This document shows positions 56,301 to 64,000 of a DNA stretch of 64,000 nucleotides, piece by piece. The DNA is from Flavobacterium sp. Root186. Lineage in GTDB: Bacteria; Bacteroidota; Bacteroidia; Flavobacteriales; Flavobacteriaceae. Made by a program: the position numbers and the translations under genes. Location of the stretch: assembly GCF_001428525.1 (NCBI RefSeq), contig NZ_LMHW01000001.1, positions 705-64,704 on the forward strand, read 5' to 3'. Below the pieces are notes generated by a model. The model did not search any database and had not been told where the DNA came from. It saw nothing but the letters and a program-made list of their open reading frames with translations. How positions within the stretch are numbered: position 1 is the stretch's first letter; each line of letters opens with the position of its first letter.

Positions 56301-56876
56301 ATTAGTTTCTACCTTTTTTTCTACCTTTTTTTCAATATTCTTTTGAGCGGGTTTTTCATAGAATTGGTATAATCGAATAGTATAATCTAATTCACTTTTT
56401 CCTGTAATGGCTAAAATTATCTGCAAGGGCATATATTGCAATATCTCAACCAGTTCAAGTCTTTTCTCTGGATTAGTATATAAAAAATTTCTAATTGCCT
56501 GCCTCCAAAAAAATGGAGGTCTAAATAAAATTAGCTCTTCTGTTTCTTCTACCGAAAGAGATGTGCCTGATGTTTTCTCATCATCTGGAACAATATCTGA
56601 TAACCAATGAAAAAGCGAAATCGTCCTGTAAAAATATTTTTTAATAAGACTACTGGTATCGGCCTTTGTAGGGCTGTGCCAGACTAGATCTATAATTTTC
56701 TCTTTTTGACTAATTGTTAAGTCATTACTATATACGTCATCTACACCAAGAGATTTCCAATCATTTTTATCCAACAAATTAGCAGGAAAGTCATAATTAG
56801 ATTTACTTTTTAAAATATCTTGAAATAGTGTAATATAAGAGACCGCTTCTGCAGTAAGATCAGTAACTATATCCAT
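53355..56876 (-). CDS. Large membrane patatin-like phospholipase
   Basis: The 1173-residue protein has a helical N-terminal region (1-275), a Lys/Glu-rich coiled coil (278-305), then a patatin domain split by membrane segments. The oxyanion loop is GGGIRS at 323-328 and the nucleophile S355 is in STVSGGGYIGSW. A long block with eight or more hydrophobic helices spans about 430-850. The catalytic-dyad Asp is near 1030 in LSDGGHFDNMGLYELV. So the active site is assembled around a membrane insert. Expected activity is acyl hydrolysis of phospholipids at the membrane. It is over twice the length of simple bacterial patatins. It is monocistronic, convergent with the lysozyme gene. Confidence 0.85.
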   Translation of the reverse strand: MDIVTDLTAEAVSYITLFQDILKSKSNYDFPANLLDKNDWKSLGVDDVYSNDLTISQKEKIIDLVWHSPTKADTSSLIKKYFYRTISLFHWLSDIVPDDEKTSGTSLSVEETEELILFRPPFFWRQAIRNFLYTNPEKRLELVEILQYMPLQIILAITGKSELDYTIRLYQFYEKPAQKNIEKKVEKKVETNKYDLLEFWDRKKYKDFWETKRLDAESYLKNDQKLLEQLKDKEFSLPFETLFREELIEISAARKSRNREFRITSKEEDTQKISPLLSSEEKEKRRKEKKEKEEKKLKEEKEKVFDPLAKAKDMKLIGIALSGGGIRSATFNLGIIQKLASLNVLHRFDYISTVSGGGYIGSWLNSWIHRAGSVSKISDRLCPGKSGDPLADEVRPVRWLRMFSNYLSPNVGIMSPDAWSSGMTWLRNTLINQIVLLLTLLTVLSFISNIYSAWVFIKDSMYKQSPFNIFCYSFVMFIIGGFMAATAMRSFYNIEKKESGKKWVKEVKILILRLTWKFNQSNLIPQLIVFWGGISALIISTYFVSCKLSFYDEVKFPLFMGIFSSAFLAFFLVALRGNYHKRLDLMQMGMKNVATKVHFDRNLSGQVLFAIVGSTLVASAALVFLLLFFWENVDKISGLADLIELEDHGDKMFLVIGIPMILEIFSIAVILRMALMGNLFPDYRREWWGRMGGYIHRFMLFWIIVSFASLIMPHLWDVLWGKCKDQLVPWSLALAGGSWAGVIGWALKKAFESRDETQNAPKSYTATLIKVVPFIFMIGLLLIGSWIMEKIGEYNFVWNPRDVWRNVFITLILLAITLLLSWRIGVNEFSLHHFYRNRLIRAFLGATRSREERIKTANVFTGFDTNDDILLSSMRVDNGYFGPFPLINSTLNATVVIALDRQDRMGESFVFSPLYCGYDFSPTRSSTYNIDHVYEYGYRPTAQFSNEKGGPTLGTAMAISGAAINPNWGYHSSATIAFLLTLFNLRLGWWIGNPRLNEWKRPDPPFGLLYLMRDLIGKSDIDMNYVCLSDGGHFDNMGLYELVRRRCQYVLIGDAEQDQENACEGLANAIRRCRIDFGVEIEIDLDKIVSKKEHIIKGTIFYPGAAKQEGTLIYIKAVLTDKTSVDVRQYAMTNEDFPQQSTGDQFFDEAQFESYRKLGYDSIKDDIKELYLP

Positions 56877-57304
56877 GCTTGTTATTTTTTAGTTAGTTTA
56901 TCAAATACCAATGATTACTTAAAAGGCAGATAATAATAAGATTATTGTAGGCAGATACTTATAGAATTGCTTTAGGTAAGATGTGAGGTAAATTTGGAGT
57001 TCTGGATAAGCTCAAATATATATTATCAGAAATATATTAATATTTTATCGGCTGCGATTAGCGTTACATATTTAATCTTAGAAACAAACCAAACTATAAC
57101 ATCTTCAAAATTAAACATTTAACACAATATTTAATCACGTATAACTACCTATTTTTCAAGAACATAAATAATTATATACTAAGAAGTAATTCAGTTCAAA
57201 TCATAAGAATGTAGGCTTGGTAAAAAATAATTAAGTTTTATAAATTAGAATTATAAATTGCTTTGAAATTTCGACCTTCGTATCAAATTTATAATTGAAC
57301 AGCA
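56877..57304. other. Divergent intergenic region, nothing specific seen
   Basis: About 430 bp of AT-rich sequence lie between the patatin-like gene (-) and the DNA glycosylase gene (+). No repeat, RNA or convincing promoter pair was recognised. Confidence 0.4.
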
Positions 57305-57925
57305 ATGACCGAATCTCCTAATAAAATTCCGTTTTCTTATTATCTTAATTCTGATGTTATTTTCCTTGCCAAAGATCTTTTGGGAAAAGTACTTTGTACA
57401 CAAATTGACGGCGAAATTACTACTGGAATAATTGTAGAAACAGAGGCTTATTTCGGCATACAAGATAAAGCTTCACACGCTTACGGAGGACGAAGAACAG
57501 ATCGAACGGAAACTTTATACAGTCAGGGCGGCGTTTCCTATGTTTATTTATGCTACGGTATTCATCATCTTTTTAATATTGTAAGTTCTGTTGAAGGTGA
57601 ACCTCATGCGGTTTTAATTCGGGCGATTGAACCTTTGACCGGAAAAGATATTATGGAAACGAGGCGGAATATACCGGCATCAAAAGGCGCGATATCTGCT
57701 GGCCCGGGTTCTGCAGCAAAGGCTTTGGGTATTGACCGTTCTTTTAATAAAAAAGACTTAGGCGGAGAAGAAATCTGGCTGGAAGATCACGGCATTCGAT
57801 ATACTGAAGATCAAATTGCAGCATCGCCGCGCGTGGGTGTTGCATATGCTCAGGAAGATGCACTTTTGCCGTGGCGGTTTTTTATTAAAGGAAATAAATA
57901 TGTCAGCAAACCAAATAAGGTATAA
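57305..57925 (+). CDS. mpg: DNA-3-methyladenine glycosylase (AAG/MPG family)
   Basis: The 206-residue enzyme matches the alkyladenine glycosylase fold: LAKDLLGKVLCTQIDGEITTGIIVETEAYFG at 22-52 (E47 in VETEAY is the catalytic acid region), then ASHAYGGRRTDRTETLYSQGGVSYVYLCYGIHHLFNIV at 58-94 and GPGSAAKALGID near 136. It removes alkylated purines such as 3-methyladenine from DNA to start base-excision repair. It stands alone with its own upstream region. Length is typical for bacterial members. Confidence 0.95.
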   Translation: MTESPNKIPFSYYLNSDVIFLAKDLLGKVLCTQIDGEITTGIIVETEAYFGIQDKASHAYGGRRTDRTETLYSQGGVSYVYLCYGIHHLFNIVSSVEGEPHAVLIRAIEPLTGKDIMETRRNIPASKGAISAGPGSAAKALGIDRSFNKKDLGGEEIWLEDHGIRYTEDQIAASPRVGVAYAQEDALLPWRFFIKGNKYVSKPNKV

Positions 57926-58024
57926 ACTGGTAATTTTTAGATATTTTAAAATTGCATAAATTTGCCGTAATTACTGAGGTGATTTATACCTCAACATCTA
58001 TTCAATTTCTCCATCAAAAAATAA

Positions 58025-59417
<1,393 letters not shown>

Positions 59418-59492
59418 ATTAAAGATACTTTCGTTCTTTATAAAAATAGATAAAATCTGAATATAAACTACCGCAGAAGTTTTTCTGATCAA

Positions 59493-59534
59493 AAACAAAG
59501 AGGCAGTCTCAAAAGTAGAGACAGCCTCTTTGTT
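59493..59534 (-). terminator. Terminator-like hairpin downstream of the REP-like cluster
   Basis: A 17-bp stem with one mismatch (AACAAAGAGGC..GTCTC / GAGAC..GCCTCTTTGTT) has a 7-base loop and is followed by U on the minus strand (also T-rich on plus). Its core GAGACAGCCTC is repeated in the hairpin at 59791. Confidence 0.65.
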
Positions 59535-59551
59535 GTTTTACATCTTTCCTT

Positions 59552-59726
59552 GTTCTGTAGGAACATTTCATTGGTAGAAAATTATATTGTTATAATGGAT
59601 TACGTTCCGTAGGAACATTTGATTCTGGCATTGTTTTTTAACAATCTGATCTATCAAACGTTCCTACGGAACGCAAATGCGGCTGATCTTTATTTTTTTC
59701 TACCTACGAAACATTCCTATGGAATG
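59552..59726. repeat. REP-like cluster of GTTCCGTAGGAAC palindromes
   Basis: Four copies of a 13-15 base palindrome occur: GTTCTGTAGGAACATTT (59552), CGTTCCGTAGGAACATTT (59603), AAACGTTCCTACGGAACG (59656) and AACATTCCTATGGAATG (59710). The first two are in one orientation and the last two inverted, so the cluster folds into a cruciform. This is the arrangement of REP/BIME elements spread by REP-associated transposases. No transposase is present. Confidence 0.75.
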
Positions 59727-59790
59727 ATAAATAGGATATCAAAAAGTCACAAATTAAGTCACTAAAAACAACAAAATAATTATACTAAAA

Positions 59791-59818
59791 GAGCTGTCCC
59801 GACTTTAGAGACAGCCTC
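59791..59818 (-). terminator. Terminator of the redox operon
   Basis: GAGCTGTC / GACAGCCTC forms an imperfect stem with UUUU following on the minus strand. It begins about 10 bases after the DJ-1/PfpI stop codon. Confidence 0.65.
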
Positions 59819-59829
59819 AAACTTTATTC

Positions 59830-60654
59830 TTATTTTTTAATTAACCAGCTTTCAACAGCTCTTGAAAAATCTGCCACATCAATTGGATGACGGCTGGTAA
59901 TGATGTTTCCATCTGTTACCACAGGTTGTTCAAGAATAGTTCCGCCGGCATTTTTTAAATCTACCTGAATGTTCCAGTATCCTGTGAGCTTTCTTCCTTT
60001 TAAAATATCGGCAGAAGCCAATACAACCGGAGCGTGACAAATAGCGGCAATTAGTTTTCCTGACTTGTTAAAATCCTGAATAAATTTGATAACATCTTTA
60101 TCATAACGAAGGTTATCCGGATTCCAAGCTCCTCCCGGAATAAATACCGCATCATAATCACTAACCTTTATTTGGTCTGCGGTACGGTCAAATTTTATCC
60201 ATCCCACCGGCTGTAAGTATTGTATAGCCATAACATGCGTATTTGACATTTCAGGAAATACCAAACCATATCTTTCCGGAGCCGGATTAAATTTAGGCGA
60301 CACTATTTCAACTTCTGCTCCTAATTCTTTAAAATACCATACTGGTCCCGTCAATTCAATTTCCTCGAAACCATCGGCAACGATTACGGCAATTTTTTTC
60401 CCTTTTAGGGCTGTTTTATTTTTTACAGGTGTAAAGAAGAAAGCTTTTAAAGCTTCGTTTCCTGGCGCATTTAATAATTTTGTCACCGGCATATTTACAA
60501 CGGCTGACTGAGTAGACAATTGGTTTACAACTTCTAATTCATGACTGTAGTTTGTTTTCATTTCATTTGTTTTTACGGTTACTTGAGCTTCTGCATTTAC
60601 TACAGCAAGAATGCTTGTTATACCTGCTGCAATGACTTTACTAATTGTTTTCAT
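59830..60654 (-). CDS. Exported DJ-1/PfpI-family protein
   Basis: The 274-residue protein has a signal peptide (1-24, AEAQ) and a non-homologous spacer to about 80. The DJ-1/PfpI domain begins KKIAVIVADGFEEIELTGPVWYF, where the first Glu (EE) is the family acid, and the nucleophile elbow is AAICHAP with Cys near 205. HP at the end (SRHPIDVADF) is also conserved. Activity could be glyoxalase, deglycase or peptidase-like. An exported form is less usual than the cytoplasmic one. It is the last gene of the Crp/redox group. Confidence 0.88.
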   Translation of the reverse strand: MKTISKVIAAGITSILAVVNAEAQVTVKTNEMKTNYSHELEVVNQLSTQSAVVNMPVTKLLNAPGNEALKAFFFTPVKNKTALKGKKIAVIVADGFEEIELTGPVWYFKELGAEVEIVSPKFNPAPERYGLVFPEMSNTHVMAIQYLQPVGWIKFDRTADQIKVSDYDAVFIPGGAWNPDNLRYDKDVIKFIQDFNKSGKLIAAICHAPVVLASADILKGRKLTGYWNIQVDLKNAGGTILEQPVVTDGNIITSRHPIDVADFSRAVESWLIKK

Positions 60655-60705
60655 TTTTTTAGGTTTTAAATATTAATAATTTATGTTGAAATTTTTCTGT
60701 TTATG

Positions 60706-61434
60706 TTACTCCCGAATAAGCGGTGCAAATTCGATTAGATTATGAATTCCATCCTGAAACGGCTGTTTTTTTATACTTGTATTTAGGTAATCAATTACGG
60801 GTTGAATTGGTGGAAAATTAAGATGATACTGAAATGCATCGTTACTTCTGAATTTTTCGAAGGTTACAAATTGGGTCTTATCATTTTCCAGCTGCGATAA
60901 TTGATAGGTTACTACTCCGGGTTCACTTCTAAATTGAGGCATTGCTGTATGGTAAACCTCCATGAAATTTTTCTCTGTACCGGCTTTTGCATCTACAAAA
61001 AGCATAATAGTTAACTGATTGTCTTCTTTTTTGCTTGTTCTTCTCCATTGCTGTTTAGTGAGAGGTTCTAAATCTTTTACATAGATTACTTTCTCAGGTT
61101 TTGCTAAAGCGGTTTTGGCAAGTTCTTTTACAGATTTTGAATTGTTTTTATCCAATGCTGTTTTACTGGTCCAGCGCTCAAATAACCAGATAACGGCTTT
61201 GTTATTCTGTTCAAAATAAGCTTCAGACATAATATTGCTTTCGCTTAAAAGAGATTTTTGAACATACTCGCTTATCGCTTTTTGAAATTTCTCCTGATAT
61301 TGCTCTTTTACTTCGTAGCGCGTAATTTTAGCTCTTTCATTTTGTGCTGTTGCCAATGTGCTCTGCAATGAAAATAAAACTGTAAAAATCCCTAAGACTT
61401 TTTTAGAAACTGTGAGTTTTGCTTTTGTTATCAT
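60706..61434 (-). CDS. Exported antibiotic biosynthesis monooxygenase (ABM) domain protein
   Basis: From the ATG at 61434 the 242-residue protein has a signal peptide (1-31, LATAQ) and two ferredoxin-like ABM domains in tandem: about 35-130 (TRYEVKEQYQEKFQKAISEYVQ, AVIWLFERW) and about 140-240 (TIMLFVDAKAGTEKNFMEVYHTAMPQFRSEPGVVTYQLSQLENDKTQFVTFEKF). ABM proteins handle quinones, small aromatics or haem without cofactors. The tandem, exported form is unusual. The upstream in-frame start (61467) overlaps the 2TM gene and is rejected. Confidence 0.82.
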   Translation of the reverse strand: MITKAKLTVSKKVLGIFTVLFSLQSTLATAQNERAKITRYEVKEQYQEKFQKAISEYVQKSLLSESNIMSEAYFEQNNKAVIWLFERWTSKTALDKNNSKSVKELAKTALAKPEKVIYVKDLEPLTKQQWRRTSKKEDNQLTIMLFVDAKAGTEKNFMEVYHTAMPQFRSEPGVVTYQLSQLENDKTQFVTFEKFRSNDAFQYHLNFPPIQPVIDYLNTSIKKQPFQDGIHNLIEFAPLIRE

Positions 61435-61453
61435 AACTTCTAAGTTTTTAAGA

Positions 61454-61675
61454 TTATTTAGTTCCATTTTTAAAAATGAAAACGCCCAGATAATGAAATA
61501 ATAAACCTACCATCCATGCACCAGTCTGCCAAAGCGGCCATAGATACGTTCTGTCTGTTAAAAACCATATTATCCAAATTGCAGGAATTGATAATACAAA
61601 TACTAATAAGTGAATTCTGAAACCTTTTTTAGGGTCAATGTGAGCAATTGTATGCTCGTTTGCTAGATGTCTCAT
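61454..61675 (-). CDS. 2TM domain membrane protein
   Basis: The 73-residue protein has two hydrophobic helices (about 20-40, RIHLLVFVLSIPAIWIIWFLT, and 46-68, LWPLWQTGAWMVGLLFHYLGVFIF) joined by a short loop, the pattern of the Bacteroidota 2TM domain. It sits between the quinone reductase-like gene (27-base gap) and the ABM gene (19-base gap), so it is part of the same transcript. Role unknown. Confidence 0.75.
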   Translation of the reverse strand: MRHLANEHTIAHIDPKKGFRIHLLVFVLSIPAIWIIWFLTDRTYLWPLWQTGAWMVGLLFHYLGVFIFKNGTK

Positions 61676-61702
61676 GATATTAAATTTTATTAATGGATTG
61701 TT

Positions 61703-62290
61703 TTATATAAGCTTTGTTCCTAATTGTTCTACTTTTTTAAGCCATTTGCTGCGTTGTTTATCTGTTGATTTTCTCATAAAACCAAAAGTGGAGAATCGAA
61801 TAGGATCGAATCCTACGTAACCGAATACGATGTCTTTGAGTATTTGATATTGAGAAGCACGATAGATGAGATAGAACCACCATTTTGGAGTGTCCATCGT
61901 AATTAACAGCCTTAAGCTTTTTCCTTTTAAAAGTTTTTCGGGGAAGATTTTTCCTGAGTGATGTTTAAATGCAAAATCAGGCATAAAGATTCTGTCTATA
62001 AATCCTTTAGTAATGGCAGGCATAAAACCCCACCAATTTGGATAAGACAAGACAATGTGATCTGCCCAGGAAATGAGTTCCTGGGCCTGAATTAGATCTT
62101 TTTCAAGCGGTACTGTTTTTCCGGTTTTATATCCGTCAGCCAGATTTACATCAAAATCCAGTTGAGAGATATAAATGGTTTTACAAATTGCCCCTGTACG
62201 TTCTACTCCTTTTTTGTAAGCATTAAGCAGCGCACTGCAAAAAGAGTTTGGAGAAGGGTGACCAAGTATTAATAAGATATTCGTTTTCAT
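61703..62290 (-). CDS. NAD(P)H-dependent oxidoreductase, flavodoxin-like (quinone reductase/modulator family)
   Basis: The 195-residue protein has a flavodoxin-like fold of the NQO/KefF type: NILLILGHPSPNSFCSALLNAYKKG at 4-28 (FMN phosphate loop), SYPNWWGFMPAITKGFIDRIFMPDFAF near 100-126 and LLITMDTPKWW near 150. It reduces quinones or related electrophiles with two electrons. It is the second gene of the Crp/redox group, 75 bases after the Crp gene. Confidence 0.88.
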   Translation of the reverse strand: MKTNILLILGHPSPNSFCSALLNAYKKGVERTGAICKTIYISQLDFDVNLADGYKTGKTVPLEKDLIQAQELISWADHIVLSYPNWWGFMPAITKGFIDRIFMPDFAFKHHSGKIFPEKLLKGKSLRLLITMDTPKWWFYLIYRASQYQILKDIVFGYVGFDPIRFSTFGFMRKSTDKQRSKWLKKVEQLGTKLI

Positions 62291-62365
62291 TGCGCATCAT
62301 TTTAATTTGACACTGCAAAGATTTTAAATAATGCGAAGGACTTCCTGACACAAATGTGTCAAAAA

Positions 62366-62962
62366 CTATTGGTGCGCTAATTTTTGACGAATTCTGGTAA
62401 GTGTTTGTCTTTCAATACCCAGATAACTGCAAAGATGAGAAATGGAAATTCTGTTAAACAGCTCTGAGTGACACTTTATAAAATCAAGATAACGTTCCTC
62501 GGCGGTTTGAAATATAAAGCTTTCGATACGGGCCTGCTGACGTTTTAAAATTTCTTCGGCGACTAATCGTCCGTATCGTTCAAAGCTTGGTAAATGTTCA
62601 TAAATCCACTGTATGTTTTCATACGAAAGACAAACCATTGTTACAGGTTCTAAACATTGAATTGAGTATTTACTGGGCTGCTGTGTTATAAAGGCGGGAT
62701 AGTGCGTGGCATAATCACCCTCGGCATAAAAACCTACAGTAATTTCATTCCCTTCTTTATCTATAAAAGAGGAACGCACTAATCCGCTTGCTACAAAACC
62801 TATAGCTTTTTGCACTTTTCCGTATTGAAGAAAGAAGTCTTTTTTATTAAATTCTTCAATTGTAATTTTTAAAGCAAATTGAGAAAGTTCAGCATCAGTA
62901 ACGTTAGGACAAATTTCCTTTACTGATTTTAGAAATATTTCTCTGACCGAATTCATCATCAT
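62366..62962 (-). CDS. Crp/Fnr-family transcriptional regulator
   Basis: The 198-residue protein has a cyclic-nucleotide-binding-type beta-roll (about 20-120, with FVASGLVRSSFIDKEGNEITVGFYAEGDYATHYPAF) and a C-terminal winged helix (RISISHLCSYLGIERQTLTRIRQKL). The phosphate-binding-cassette Arg of true cAMP receptors is not evident, so it may sense another ligand or none. It is the first gene ahead of four redox genes, all on the same strand, and is probably their regulator. The start has three consecutive Met codons, so the exact first codon is uncertain. Confidence 0.9.
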   Translation of the reverse strand: MMMNSVREIFLKSVKEICPNVTDAELSQFALKITIEEFNKKDFFLQYGKVQKAIGFVASGLVRSSFIDKEGNEITVGFYAEGDYATHYPAFITQQPSKYSIQCLEPVTMVCLSYENIQWIYEHLPSFERYGRLVAEEILKRQQARIESFIFQTAEERYLDFIKCHSELFNRISISHLCSYLGIERQTLTRIRQKLAHQ

Positions 62963-63135
62963 TATTTACTTTGAAACCTCTAATTTAAAAAGAATGTTTT
63001 TTAAAATGTAAAAAATACACCATTATTTTTCTTTAAATAAAATTTTATAATGTGCTGTGTATTAATTTTTTATTAACTTTAACATCCTATCAAAATTTAG
63101 CCAGCTGAATATTGTAACTTCCTAAATTTAAAATT

Positions 63136-63750
63136 ATGAAATGGCTCGTGACTTTAAAAACAACATTTAAGGACAAATTTTTTAAATCAAACCTTAAAAA
63201 AAGTTTTGTGGATTTAGAGAAAGGAAAACAACTTTATTCCACCAGCCACTTTCAGGAGGCTATTGTTCATTTAGATAATGTGGTGAATTATGAGTTTGAT
63301 TCGACAGCTTATGAATTAAGAGCGAGCTGTTTTCAAAAACTGGAACATCATTATAAAGCCATTGAAGATTTTGATAAAGTAATTGAATTTAATCCGCTAG
63401 AGTTTTCTTATTACTACCATCGGGCGGTTTCTAAAAAAGCAGTTTTTGATTTTACGGGACAAATTGAAGATCTTCATAACTGCATTCATTATTATAAAAA
63501 AAATAAAAACATAGAAATTGGTTTATTAAAAACGTTTGAGGCTGATTTAATAAACGCAGGAAATCATATCGAAAAACTGAAACATAATATCAGCTCTTTT
63601 CATAATAATTCTTATTTAGAAATAAAGGCATTACTAACTGATTATCTTTATCAAATAAAGAAAATAAGGCTTAAAAGAAATAAAATCAGAACACCTTTTC
63701 GCCAGATCAAAAAAGAAGAATTATCTTCTGCAATAAATCCTGAAATATAG
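63136..63750 (+). CDS. Tetratricopeptide repeat protein
   Basis: The 204-residue protein has about three TPR motifs between 25 and 125 (LEKGKQLYSTSHFQEAIVHLDNVV, YELRASCFQKLEHHYKAIEDFDKVIEFNP, YYYHRAVSKKAVFDFTGQIEDLHNCI). A Lys-rich helical C-terminus follows. No signal peptide. It is likely a protein-protein adaptor with unknown partners. It is convergent with the truncated small gene at the window edge. Confidence 0.8.
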   Translation: MKWLVTLKTTFKDKFFKSNLKKSFVDLEKGKQLYSTSHFQEAIVHLDNVVNYEFDSTAYELRASCFQKLEHHYKAIEDFDKVIEFNPLEFSYYYHRAVSKKAVFDFTGQIEDLHNCIHYYKKNKNIEIGLLKTFEADLINAGNHIEKLKHNISSFHNNSYLEIKALLTDYLYQIKKIRLKRNKIRTPFRQIKKEELSSAINPEI

Positions 63751-63751
63751 A

Positions 63752-64000
63752 TTACAGCTTCTTTTCAGATCCTGTTTTTATTTTTCTTAAGTTTTTATGG
63801 ATGATGCTGCGGGTTGATTTTTTCTTTAGTTCATAATCTCTGGTACATTTTTGTAATTCTGCCAATAAGATTTTAAAACAGTTGTACAAAACATCGAGTT
63901 CTTCCATGTTTTGGTAAATCTTAAGATCATCTTCTGATGTTGTTTGTACCGCAATAGTTTCATCTTTGTATTTTTCAAATATTTGCAGCAATTTACGATG
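63752..64000 (-). CDS. Small charged hypothetical protein, 5' end outside window
   Basis: The frame is open to the window edge (83 codons, reading HRKLLQIFEKYKDE at the edge), so the start lies just beyond. The C-terminal half is helical and strongly basic (RDYELKKKSTRSIIHKNLRKIKTG). No family was recognised. The stop codon is 2 bases from that of the convergent TPR gene. Confidence 0.6.
   Translation of the reverse strand, partial: HRKLLQIFEKYKDETIAVQTTSEDDLKIYQNMEELDVLYNCFKILLAELQKCTRDYELKKKSTRSIIHKNLRKIKTGSEKKL

Noticed and set aside
57251..57463. Minus-strand frame overlapping the DNA glycosylase start
   Set aside because: It is antisense to a well-supported gene and has no recognisable features.
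59418..59498. Longer start for the nucleotide cyclase
   Set aside because: Its first codons fall in a terminator hairpin, and the segment has no membrane-protein character.
59552..59726. Palindromes considered as a small CRISPR array
   Set aside because: Copies are in opposing orientation, unequally spaced and diverged, and no cas gene is near.

Overview
The window is AT-rich and reads as chromosome of a Flavobacterium-like member of the Bacteroidota. The evidence is the SusC/SusD pairs, a hybrid two-component regulator, FecI/FecR-type sigma and anti-sigma genes, promoters of the TTTG / TAnnTTTG type, lipoprotein signals on surface proteins, and intergenic palindromes typical of the group. 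No tRNA, rRNA, CRISPR array, IS element or prophage was recognised.

Layout. 1-1260 holds the 5' part of a secreted collagen-like repeat protein. 2108-3169 is a GH5 lipoprotein. 3847-6194 is a LytTR regulator and LytS-type kinase, divergent from an outer-membrane beta-barrel protein (6319-8697), followed by a serine hydrolase. 10077-25337 is a complete polysaccharide utilisation locus: HTCS regulator, SusC, SusD, SusE-like, two GH53 endo-beta-1,4-galactanases and a GH2 beta-galactosidase. Together these predict binding, cutting, import and trimming of pectic beta-1,4-galactan. 25454-28812 is a sigma/anti-sigma operon ending in an STN-domain protein with a 16-residue surface-type repeat. 28850-30780 carries a fatty acid hydroxylase-family gene and a DUF6134 gene. 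31296-36696 is a second, enzyme-less SusC/SusD pair.

37760-50063 is an NRPS-independent siderophore locus: PLP decarboxylase, amine N-monooxygenase, a membrane acyltransferase-like protein, a fused acetyltransferase/IucA-IucC synthetase, and an unfused tandem copy of the same two domains as separate genes. A LuxR-type regulator and a TonB-dependent siderophore receptor lie upstream. Three promoters in the locus carry a TAnnTTTG -7 element with an identical TTATTTAGA word just downstream, in two cases as the full palindrome TTTAGA-N5-TCTAAA. This is the strongest unannotated signal in the window and looks like an iron-dependent operator.

50399-56876 holds an unusual trio: a 521-residue protein with a possible haem-binding CP motif, a lysozyme-family protein with a peptidoglycan-binding-like tail and no signal peptide, and a large membrane patatin-like phospholipase. 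57305-64000 contains a 3-methyladenine DNA glycosylase, a small unknown protein, a membrane class III nucleotide cyclase, a REP-like palindrome cluster, a five-gene Crp/redox group (Crp regulator, quinone reductase-like flavoprotein, 2TM protein, ABM protein, exported DJ-1/PfpI protein), a TPR protein and a truncated small gene at the edge.
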